10,093 nt of DNA from positions 1 to 10,093 of the forward strand of contig JALTNJ010000241.1 of assembly GCA_027000765.1 (NCBI GenBank). Direction: 5' to 3'. The notes beneath the pieces are model-generated. The model did not search any database. It was not told where the DNA came from and saw only the letters and a list, made by a program, of their open reading frames with translations. The stretch's first letter is position 1. Each line of letters opens with the position of its first letter. Origin of the DNA: Nitrososphaeria archaeon (GTDB lineage Archaea > Thermoproteota > Nitrososphaeria > Geothermarchaeales > JDFR-13). A program made the position numbers and the translations under genes. This document shows positions 1 through 5,776 of the stretch, in pieces.

Positions 1-4
1 ATAT

Positions 5-69
5 GGTATTGACCCAGGAAGAATTATTTTTAACACCATAGGGGTATATGAATTATTTTTAGGTATTGA
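5..69. repeat. Nested direct repeats upstream of the first gene
   Basis: GGTATTGA occurs at 5-12 and 62-69, and GAATTATTTTTA occurs at 21-32 and 50-61, so two different direct repeats frame a core of about 17 bases. The T-rich repeat could be U-tract terminators of a gene lying to the left, or TATA-like promoter DNA for the gene starting at 97; the second copy ends about 35 bases before that start. Both readings are inference. Low sequence complexity makes chance a real alternative for the T-rich pair. Confidence 0.4.
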
Positions 70-96
70 GATGAAATAATTGACACGGGGATATGT

Positions 97-1443
97 ATGT
101 TAGAAATTATTCTTCAAGTGGCAAACGGTGAGGTTCAGCAGGAGATAACAAACATATTCTGGGAATATTTCAACGCCATGACCCCTATATTGATCCTGAT
201 TATAGTAGCCGTTATATTCGGGTTGATAATAGATAGAATCTCACAAGATAGAGTTATAAAGTTATTTAAAGGAAACTGGGTCGTGCTATTCTATGAAGAT
301 GTTGATAAGAATGGTTTGAATGAAGCTTATATAGGGAAGATCAAGGTTCCTCCTAGGGCTGAGGGAGGGTTTGAAATCGAGTATTCACTTGGGGCCATCG
401 AAAACCCAGTTAAGCTTATAGGATATTTGAAAAGAGCCTATAAAGAAACTGGCAACGACAAATATCTGAGGAAAGCTCAAGAGCTATATGAACATCTAAA
501 GGCGAAGGGGAAGATAGATATAGAATTTGACGAGATAAAATATGATCCATTTACCGAACCGTCCCAGGCTTCTAAAAAAGTGTATAAAAATAATATCAAG
601 GATATATATGCCATAGTCAGGTTTGAAGAACATATGTCTCCACGTGAGAAGGAGAAGAAGAGGAAAGAGCTCGCCAAGATCTTCCACCCAGGTATAATAT
701 ATAGGTTTAAGAGATCTACTGTGAACTTCCTATTACTGGTTAAAGACAAGCTTAAGAGCGCTGTAGGTGTTATGACGGGTATGCTAGCTAAGTTCGCACC
801 AATTACACCAGATATCTCAAAGGAAGTAAAGAAATATGGTGAGACTGCTCTTGGAAAAATAGGTTCATACGAGGCGTTACTTGAGACGAGCATAGGTAAG
901 CTGGTGAAGGTGAAGGTAATGGATGTTGATAGGGTTGAGAGGTTCTATAACGGCATCCTAAGAGAATATTCTCCTAATTATATAGCAGTCTACAATGTTG
1001 ACTTCCCGATTGATGAAGAGGCGATATTTATCGGCGATAAGCTCTTGGACAACTTCCCCAGGGAGAGACTTGATTTCCATGGGTGGAGATTAGATGAGCC
1101 TCCACACGTAGAGATAATAAATTATAGGAACGATGGTAAGAAGCTTCTATTTGACATTAGGAATATCCATAGCGACCATATTTTCATTGAGAAGATAAGG
1201 GTCGGCGATAAGGAGGTTAAACTCGAGGACCCGAATTTCTTACCAGGAGAGGTTGAACATGTTGAGATCGAGGGAGAGTTCAGTGATAAACCCCAGATAC
1301 ACGTGTTATATAAAATAATTAAGGTTGCGGATGTAATATGGCCTACTTCCAAGGCGAAGGTAGTTGGAAGTGGAGAGCCCACTGAGAATCTTGTTAAGGA
1401 GATATTCAGGACTATGAAAACAAAGATCAAGCTCGATCTCTGA
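97..1443 (+). CDS. Conserved-looking membrane-anchored protein of unknown function
   Basis: I do not recognise this 448-residue protein. A short N-terminal segment (1-27) is followed by one strong membrane helix at about 28-46 (hydrophobic, then DRISQDR), so the bulk is probably cytosolic and anchored at its N-terminus; the orientation is inferred from the positive residues that follow. Residues 55-150 look like mixed strand and helix. Residues 180-225 are highly basic and amphipathic and may lie on the membrane surface or bind nucleic acid. Residues 260-315 alternate in a way that suggests a small beta barrel of the Sm/SH3 sort (IGKLVKVKV, then YNGILREYS, then YIAVYNV). Residues 335-425 look like a beta sandwich. 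No catalytic motif is visible. The start at 97 has a weak GGGG purine run at 87-90 before it; an ATG at 93 is out of frame. It converges on the radical SAM gene with six bases between the stop codons. Confidence 0.8.
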   Translation: MLEIILQVANGEVQQEITNIFWEYFNAMTPILILIIVAVIFGLIIDRISQDRVIKLFKGNWVVLFYEDVDKNGLNEAYIGKIKVPPRAEGGFEIEYSLGAIENPVKLIGYLKRAYKETGNDKYLRKAQELYEHLKAKGKIDIEFDEIKYDPFTEPSQASKKVYKNNIKDIYAIVRFEEHMSPREKEKKRKELAKIFHPGIIYRFKRSTVNFLLLVKDKLKSAVGVMTGMLAKFAPITPDISKEVKKYGETALGKIGSYEALLETSIGKLVKVKVMDVDRVERFYNGILREYSPNYIAVYNVDFPIDEEAIFIGDKLLDNFPRERLDFHGWRLDEPPHVEIINYRNDGKKLLFDIRNIHSDHIFIEKIRVGDKEVKLEDPNFLPGEVEHVEIEGEFSDKPQIHVLYKIIKVADVIWPTSKAKVVGSGEPTENLVKEIFRTMKTKIKLDL

Positions 1444-1449
1444 GCATCA

Positions 1450-2592
1450 TCAACTTACATATTTATAACATATCCCCTTCTCCTCAGCATATCTAAATGC
1501 TTCCTTAATCTCCCCATGTCTCAGCCGCCTACTGATCTCCTTAAATCGATCCGGTTCCTTCAAAACCATATACTCTGGTCTATACTGATCCATTATATTA
1601 ACCATTGCCCTCGGCATGTTCTCGGCTATCCAATCCAGTATCTTCTTTGTACAACATTCTAAGTGACCTGGTAAAACTAGGTGCCTTACAATTATGTCAT
1701 CTCCAAAATCATATGCAGTCTTATGATTTCGAGATACAACCTCAAAATAGTTTCTTACACGACTTAATTTGAATCCACATTCGTCATTACCATATTTGAA
1801 ATCAGGTAACCATATATCGATTAAATCTAGTAGGAGGTCCATTGACTCCCTAGCCATATAAAAGTTGCTGTTCCAAAGTAGAGGAGTCTTTATATTTAGA
1901 TATTTAATGGATTCGATAATGACATGCATATTCTGATCTGGATTGCCTCCAACATAATTTATGTTTCTAGCTCCTCTAGAAGCTAGGTTTACAGCTATTC
2001 TAGCCAATGACTCGGCGTCGGTGACCACTCCGCCAAACGGGTCTCTACTGATATCCCAGTTCTGGCAAAATACGCATTTAAGACTACATCCAGTGAAGAA
2101 TATGGTTCCAGAGGGTACAAGAGGGGATTCTTCACCCAAGTGTAGAAATGCCGACGACACCCTGACAACACTATCTAATCCACAGACCCCCCTCTTCCCA
2201 TCTAGCCTCTCCACCATACACTTATGCTCACATAACCTGCATGGTGATAATAGCCGATATACTATCTCCACCTTCAAGTCAAGAAATGACTTTTTAACAT
2301 ATGGATAATCCTTAAGCGACTCACTACCCTCTCTAACCCTATTCCACCGCCTTAGAAACTCTTTCCTTAACTCATCATGCAATGCATAGAGCGACTCAAA
2401 ATCCAAACCCGACAAATCCCCTATGTCCCCCGGTATAGGAACGGTCTTTACAATCATGTATTTAGGGGGTTTTTCACCCCTCATAACTGAATAATACCAG
2501 CTTAACCTACGCCTAACCTCCTCATGCTTCCAGACTTCTAATGCATCGGGCCTAACTATAAATGCATATAGTTCATCGTCGAGCCTAAACAT
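1450..2592 (-). CDS. Radical SAM protein, PflX-like (COG1313 type)
   Basis: The protein has 380 residues. The radical SAM cluster motif is C169-x3-C173-x2-C176, in the context GCSLKCVFCQNWDIS, which should hold a 4Fe-4S cluster that cleaves S-adenosylmethionine. A second cysteine group, C118-x2-C121-x3-C125 and C137 (CRLCEHKC, then GVCG), lies just before it and is typical of the PflX branch, historically named after pyruvate formate-lyase activating enzymes. VGGNPDQN at 214-221 corresponds to the glycine-rich SAM-binding strand. Residues 1-110 form an N-terminal extension with no motif I recognise. No glycyl-radical enzyme is nearby, so the substrate is unknown. It is the last of three minus-strand genes, 42 bases after the nucleotidyltransferase. 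There is no ribosome binding site, and a TATA-like box sits about 28 bases before the ATG, which suggests a leaderless mRNA. The family call is firm; the function is open. Confidence 0.9.
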   Translation of the reverse strand: MFRLDDELYAFIVRPDALEVWKHEEVRRRLSWYYSVMRGEKPPKYMIVKTVPIPGDIGDLSGLDFESLYALHDELRKEFLRRWNRVREGSESLKDYPYVKKSFLDLKVEIVYRLLSPCRLCEHKCMVERLDGKRGVCGLDSVVRVSSAFLHLGEESPLVPSGTIFFTGCSLKCVFCQNWDISRDPFGGVVTDAESLARIAVNLASRGARNINYVGGNPDQNMHVIIESIKYLNIKTPLLWNSNFYMARESMDLLLDLIDIWLPDFKYGNDECGFKLSRVRNYFEVVSRNHKTAYDFGDDIIVRHLVLPGHLECCTKKILDWIAENMPRAMVNIMDQYRPEYMVLKEPDRFKEISRRLRHGEIKEAFRYAEEKGICYKYVS

Positions 2593-2617
2593 ACCAAATA
2601 TAATAATTTAATGATAG

Positions 2618-2627
2618 TCTATAAAAC
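2618..2627 (-). promoter_or_regulatory. TATA-like box for the radical SAM gene, likely leaderless
   Basis: Read on the minus strand this is GTTTTATAGA. Its centre is about 28-31 bases before the ATG at 2592, the usual distance from an archaeal TATA box to the transcription start. Together with the absence of any GGTG-type ribosome binding site, this predicts transcription starting at or within a few bases of the start codon. The surrounding DNA is very AT-rich, so other boxes are possible. Confidence 0.45.
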
Positions 2628-2634
2628 AAATGAC

Positions 2635-3300
2635 CTATTCCAGCCCAACCATCTTCCTAAAAAACTTGTTACGCCTACTTAGGATACGTACAGCCTCCAG
2701 CACATCTCCCTCGACAACATGCTCTAGAAAGACTCCTGTTCTACCATGGCTCTCCCTACGTGTGAGCACCGATATCCTCTCCCTAACAAGGGACTCACTT
2801 ACACCCAGTATCTTTGATACATATCCCTCTCTTCCGAGTATACACTCACCCCTATGGCCCTCCTCAGTAGGAATTATGAGCATAAGCCGTTTATCCACAC
2901 CCGGAACCCGCTTACCACCCTCTACACCAGAGTCGTCCAAGATACCTCCAAACCTGTAGAACTCAAGCTCCCTCGAACGTAGCCTAGCCAGGGGAAAGTT
3001 CACTACATTCCGACCCTCCACATCAAACCACAGGTATAGCTTCGGGGTATAAGACGGTGTCGCTTGGACAATGACCTTCTTAATTATTTCTAGGCCTCTC
3101 ATTAGGTAAAGCGACTCTATTACAGCTGGGTTAACAGGCTGTAAAATAACTACATCCACATCACTATCTGGACGTACATCGCCACGTGCTAGGCTGCCGT
3201 ATACATAGGACTTTATCCCATTCTCGCTCAAGGGAGACATGAGTTTTAATGCTGTCTCCCTCAACTTCTTTAACAACATGAATCTGTGACTATCATACAT
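2635..3300 (-). CDS. Nucleotidyltransferase-fold protein with C-terminal HTH-like segment
   Basis: Numbered from the start chosen here, the protein has 221 residues. The minimal nucleotidyltransferase motif is plain: G35-S36, then GD and SDVD with the metal-binding aspartates D47 and D49; D93 in WFDVEG is a candidate third carboxylate. The rest resembles archaeal predicted nucleotidyltransferases (COG2413 type), with FYRFGG and a VPGVDKRLMLIIPTEEGH block. Residues 158-179 (EGYVSKILGVSES and on) look like a helix-turn-helix. The open frame extends 41 codons upstream to 3423, but that ATG lies inside the half-site cluster and has no ribosome binding site. MYDSHRF is what I recall as the typical family beginning, and a TATA-like AATATGTA lies about 25 bases before 3300, so I prefer the shorter form. 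Substrate unknown; no HEPN toxin partner is adjacent. Family call firm, start moderately so, HTH tentative. Confidence 0.85.
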   Translation of the reverse strand: MYDSHRFMLLKKLRETALKLMSPLSENGIKSYVYGSLARGDVRPDSDVDVVILQPVNPAVIESLYLMRGLEIIKKVIVQATPSYTPKLYLWFDVEGRNVVNFPLARLRSRELEFYRFGGILDDSGVEGGKRVPGVDKRLMLIIPTEEGHRGECILGREGYVSKILGVSESLVRERISVLTRRESHGRTGVFLEHVVEGDVLEAVRILSRRNKFFRKMVGLE

Positions 3301-3412
3301 AATATTCTCGACACTACCTTCTTTACATATTCGAATCGGTCCCTGCATATTCTCAATCCACATGCTTCCCGCGATCAATCGAGACGCTTTTTGAACCCAG
3401 GCTTTCACTAGA

Positions 3413-3441
3413 CATGTAAACATATTTTACATGCATGTAAA
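3413..3441. repeat. Three alternating CATGTAAA half-sites (operator-like)
   Basis: CATGTAAA occurs at 3413-3420, its reverse complement TTTACATG at 3426-3433, and CATGTAAA again at 3434-3441. The first two form an 8-bp inverted repeat with a 5-base spacer. The last two abut as a perfect 16-bp palindrome. The two like-oriented copies are 21 bases apart, two helical turns, as expected for sites bound on one face of DNA. The cluster lies just after the thiI stop codon (3452-3454) and about 113-141 bases before the preferred nucleotidyltransferase start. An operator is the likeliest reading, but a transcript hairpin at the thiI 3' end is possible. Confidence 0.6.
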
Positions 3442-3451
3442 CCACATGTTT

Positions 3452-4606
3452 TCAATCTATGCTTAGGCTCCTTAGATCAATTACCTCCTTGTCACGATAT
3501 GCCCTCTGTATTATATCCATATCCATCTTAGCCTCTTCCTCAAGAACTACTTTCAACGATGCATTTAAAGTTGGTTTCTCAGGAACCAAGGCACAGTATT
3601 CCCATACTTTGGCTGAATAGTCGTATGTCCCGATTTCCCTAGCTACCCGTATTATCTCTTCCTTATCCATCCCAAATAACGGTCTGTTTATAGGGATCTC
3701 CACCGCTTCCTGACTAACACGTAGATTCTTTAGAGTCTGGCTTGAAACTTGTCCGAGGGATTCACCAGTAATAAGTGAATCTGCCCTAACTTCCTTAGCA
3801 AGCATCTCACCCAACCTATATAATACCCTCTTCAAAATTACATTCCAATAATCCTCCCTAGTCGTCAATATCTCTATGACGATATCCTTACCAGGGACAA
3901 CATACATCATAGGCCGATATCCATAACTCCAGTTATTAGCCAAGACCTTCGCTACATCAAGTACATTCTTTAGATATTCCTCTCCATCTAGGTTTAGGAA
4001 GAGATAGTATACTTCGGCTCCCCTCTTCAATGCATACCAGCTTGCCACGGCCGAGTCGAAACCTCCTGACAAAAGGGAGACCACACGCCCCTCGCTACCT
4101 ATTGGAAGCCCGCCGTATCCCTTGAAAACATCTGTGAAGAAAAAGCATTTATTATCCCTAACCTCTACAAATACCTCAGCCTCAGGACTCTTGAGATCAA
4201 CACCCCTCGAATACCCATATAATCTACTCCCCAGCTCCTTCGCGAGATCCATGCTAGTAAAGTCATGTTTACCTGTACGCCTAGCTCTTACAGCGAAAGT
4301 CTTACCCTTTACATAATCCTTAAACAATGATTCACCGATATCCAGGATATCCGATAGGGTTTTAAACTCTATTATATGTATAGGAGACAGGCTTACTATT
4401 CCAAAAACCCTTTTAAGCGACTTTGGAACCTCATCTACAGACGGCAGCCTCACTAATACCCTACTCCACATATTAATAATTTCAAAATCCCTTATCCCAG
4501 CTGACTCTAGGGAATCCCTAATATTCCTAATTAGTATTCTCATAAACCTCCTTCTACTCCTACTGCTCTTCAGGGTAATCTCCCCAATCCTAACCAGTAT
4601 ATCCAT
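3452..4606 (-). CDS. thiI: tRNA 4-thiouridine synthase ThiI (THUMP + PP-loop, no rhodanese)
   Basis: ThiI adenylates uridine 8 of tRNA and replaces its oxygen with sulfur; in some organisms it also feeds sulfur to the thiamine thiazole. Order in this 384-residue protein: N-terminal ferredoxin-like part opening ILVRIGEITLKS, THUMP domain about 55-160 for tRNA binding, then the ATP pyrophosphatase domain with the PP-loop SGGFDS at 180-185. GESLGQVSSQT at 281-291 is a ThiI signature. C338 in EYCALVPEKPT aligns with the catalytic Cys344 of the E. coli enzyme. There is no C-terminal rhodanese domain, usual for archaea. Only one other cysteine exists (C154), and the position where methanogen ThiI has CxxCKR reads NVILKR, so the sulfur route is unclear. 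The ATG at 4606 is supported by GAGGTG seven bases upstream and by the family's N-terminus. It is divergent from the M19 dipeptidase and upstream of the nucleotidyltransferase. Confidence 0.95.
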   Translation of the reverse strand: MDILVRIGEITLKSSRSRRRFMRILIRNIRDSLESAGIRDFEIINMWSRVLVRLPSVDEVPKSLKRVFGIVSLSPIHIIEFKTLSDILDIGESLFKDYVKGKTFAVRARRTGKHDFTSMDLAKELGSRLYGYSRGVDLKSPEAEVFVEVRDNKCFFFTDVFKGYGGLPIGSEGRVVSLLSGGFDSAVASWYALKRGAEVYYLFLNLDGEEYLKNVLDVAKVLANNWSYGYRPMMYVVPGKDIVIEILTTREDYWNVILKRVLYRLGEMLAKEVRADSLITGESLGQVSSQTLKNLRVSQEAVEIPINRPLFGMDKEEIIRVAREIGTYDYSAKVWEYCALVPEKPTLNASLKVVLEEEAKMDMDIIQRAYRDKEVIDLRSLSID

Positions 4607-4613
4607 ATATTAA

Positions 4614-4620
4614 CACCTCT
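4614..4620 (-). promoter_or_regulatory. Ribosome binding site of thiI
   Basis: The minus strand reads AGAGGTG followed by seven bases and then the ATG at 4606. This matches the anti-Shine-Dalgarno end of archaeal 16S rRNA and fixes the thiI start. It also implies a transcript leader, so the transcription start should lie upstream of about 4622, in agreement with the promoter arm at 4654-4674. Confidence 0.75.
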
Positions 4621-4653
4621 ATCCGCTGACCATATAAGATGACTACCCCCAAT

Positions 4654-4674
4654 GCTAATAATAGTTTTGATGAT
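4654..4674 (-). promoter_or_regulatory. Probable thiI promoter (left arm)
   Basis: Read on the minus strand this arm gives ATCATCAAA, AC, TATTATTAGC. Its AT-rich centre lies about 57 bases before the thiI ATG. Starting about 25 bases downstream, a transcript would begin near 4638 and carry a leader of about 30 bases that includes the AGAGGTG ribosome binding site. A second TATA-like run (CTTATATGG on the minus strand, 4630-4638) is too close to the ATG to leave room for that site. Confidence 0.4.
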
Positions 4675-4705
4675 AAACTGCCTTTAAGATTAATTTACGT
4701 GCCTA

Positions 4706-4726
4706 ATCATCAAATATATTATTAGC
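4706..4726 (+). promoter_or_regulatory. Probable M19 dipeptidase promoter (right arm)
   Basis: This arm reads ATCATCAAA, TA, TATTATTAGC and contains AAATATATT (4712-4720), a good archaeal TATA box. Transcription about 25 bases downstream would begin near 4741, giving a leader of roughly ten bases before the ATG at 4751. Only a weak GTGAG purine run precedes that ATG. Confidence 0.5.
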
Positions 4727-4750
4727 CTTGGTTATGTGAGATGATAGGAT

Positions 4751-5776
4751 ATGACTAAGCCCCCGATCCTAATCGATCTCCATCAAGATATAGCCCACTA
4801 TATATTCGTGCATCAACGGTTTCTAGACTTCAATGTGAGAGATAAAGATAGACACGGTGATATACCAAGTTATAAGGATATAAACCTTAGGCTAGTGTCG
4901 GCAGTAGTCTTCCCAATGATGCCCACATATAACCTTAGAGAGTTGAAGAAGCTTCAAGCAATATATGGGAGGGACTGGGGAGATCAGAATGTTGAGCTTC
5001 CACTAGCATCTTTCGAGATCTCTGTACACATGATAAAACTCTATTATAACATGGCTAGGAGATATTCGGAGGATATAAAGCTTGTGTTTACTAAGAATGA
5101 TATTACTGATATCGAAGATGATGATAGAATACGGTTTATGATATCGATGGAAGGCACTGAATCACTTAACGAACCTAGTGATATCGAGATATTCTATAGA
5201 CTAGGGGTACGTATGATAGGCTTGACATGGAACTTCGACACTAAATATGCCGCGTCATGTGGGTCAAAGAAGGATTATGGGTTAACTGGGTCGGGTGAAG
5301 ACCTTGTGGAGATCTCCAACAACCTAGGAGTAATTATTGATTTAGCACATACCAGTAAAAATACTATGTTAGATGTATTTGCATGTACTAAGATGCCTGT
5401 GGTTATAAGCCATACTAATTACTTTGGGGAGCAGCCGCATGTTAGAAATGTGGATGACGACATTATAGAGGAATTAATTAAGAATAAGGGGGTTATGGGA
5501 TTCACATTAATTAGAGGAGCAATTGGAAGGGATAATTATCTAGATAAGCTAGCGGATCATATAATGGCTGTATATAGTAATTTCGGTCCAGAGCCGTTGG
5601 CGATAGGCACGGACTACTTTGGAGTAACGCCTCCCCCTGAGTTAAGAAATATCTCATATCTAACGAGGTTATATGAAAGACTTCTTGAAAAGGGTATGAG
5701 TGAAAACGACCTTGAGAAACTGACTTGGAGAAACGCATATAGAGTTATATATAGAAACTCGGAGAGATGGAGATGA
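4751..5776 (+). CDS. Membrane dipeptidase family protein (peptidase M19)
   Basis: M19 enzymes are TIM-barrel, two-zinc hydrolases that split dipeptides and some related amide bonds. All expected metal and catalytic residues are visible in this 341-residue protein: H11-x-D13 (LIDLHQD), E134 in ISMEGTE bridging the metals, H200 in IDLAHTS, H221 in VISHTNY, and D288 in AIGTDYFG. R232 in VRNVDDD matches the conserved substrate-binding arginine. GVRMIGLTWN at 152-161 is another family landmark. The length is near that of other prokaryotic M19 proteins. There is no signal peptide or membrane helix, so despite the family name it should be cytosolic. It is divergent from thiI, sharing the inverted-repeat promoter region, and its stop codon touches that of the large surface protease. 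A role in finishing peptide breakdown fits, but the true substrate cannot be read from the sequence. Confidence 0.92.
   Translation: MTKPPILIDLHQDIAHYIFVHQRFLDFNVRDKDRHGDIPSYKDINLRLVSAVVFPMMPTYNLRELKKLQAIYGRDWGDQNVELPLASFEISVHMIKLYYNMARRYSEDIKLVFTKNDITDIEDDDRIRFMISMEGTESLNEPSDIEIFYRLGVRMIGLTWNFDTKYAASCGSKKDYGLTGSGEDLVEISNNLGVIIDLAHTSKNTMLDVFACTKMPVVISHTNYFGEQPHVRNVDDDIIEELIKNKGVMGFTLIRGAIGRDNYLDKLADHIMAVYSNFGPEPLAIGTDYFGVTPPPELRNISYLTRLYERLLEKGMSENDLEKLTWRNAYRVIYRNSERWR

Larger units (their letters stand above)
4654..4726. repeat. Long near-perfect inverted repeat between divergent genes
   Basis: The arms are 4654-4674 and 4706-4726, 21 bases each with 19 matching positions, around a 31-base centre. 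The outer part, GCTAATAATA at 4654-4663, is the exact reverse complement of TATTATTAGC at 4717-4726. After a 2-base mismatch, TTTGATGAT at 4666-4674 is the exact reverse complement of ATCATCAAA at 4706-4714. Each arm read outward therefore gives the same element, ATCATCAAA, two bases, TATTATTAGC, once toward thiI and once toward the dipeptidase gene. No target-site duplication is visible, and no mobile element is indicated. Confidence 0.75.

Noticed and set aside
477..893. Long open frames on the opposite strand inside the first gene and similar ones elsewhere
   Set aside because: They lie wholly within better-supported genes, have no recognisable motif and show poor amino-acid composition, as expected of shadow frames.
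1450..2592. True pyruvate formate-lyase activating enzyme
   Set aside because: The extra cysteine group and long N-terminal extension fit the PflX branch, and no glycyl-radical enzyme is present nearby.
2635..3300. MNT/HEPN toxin-antitoxin pair
   Set aside because: The neighbours are ThiI and a radical SAM protein; no small HEPN gene is adjacent, and the protein is longer than typical MNT antitoxins.
4654..4726. Miniature inverted-repeat transposable element
   Set aside because: The flanking bases show no target-site duplication, no second copy exists in the window, and the arms coincide with promoter positions for both genes.
4741..4758. Upstream mini-ORF (five codons) overlapping the M19 start
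   Set aside because: The ATG at 4741 is out of frame and probably lies at or very near the transcription start, with no ribosome binding site.
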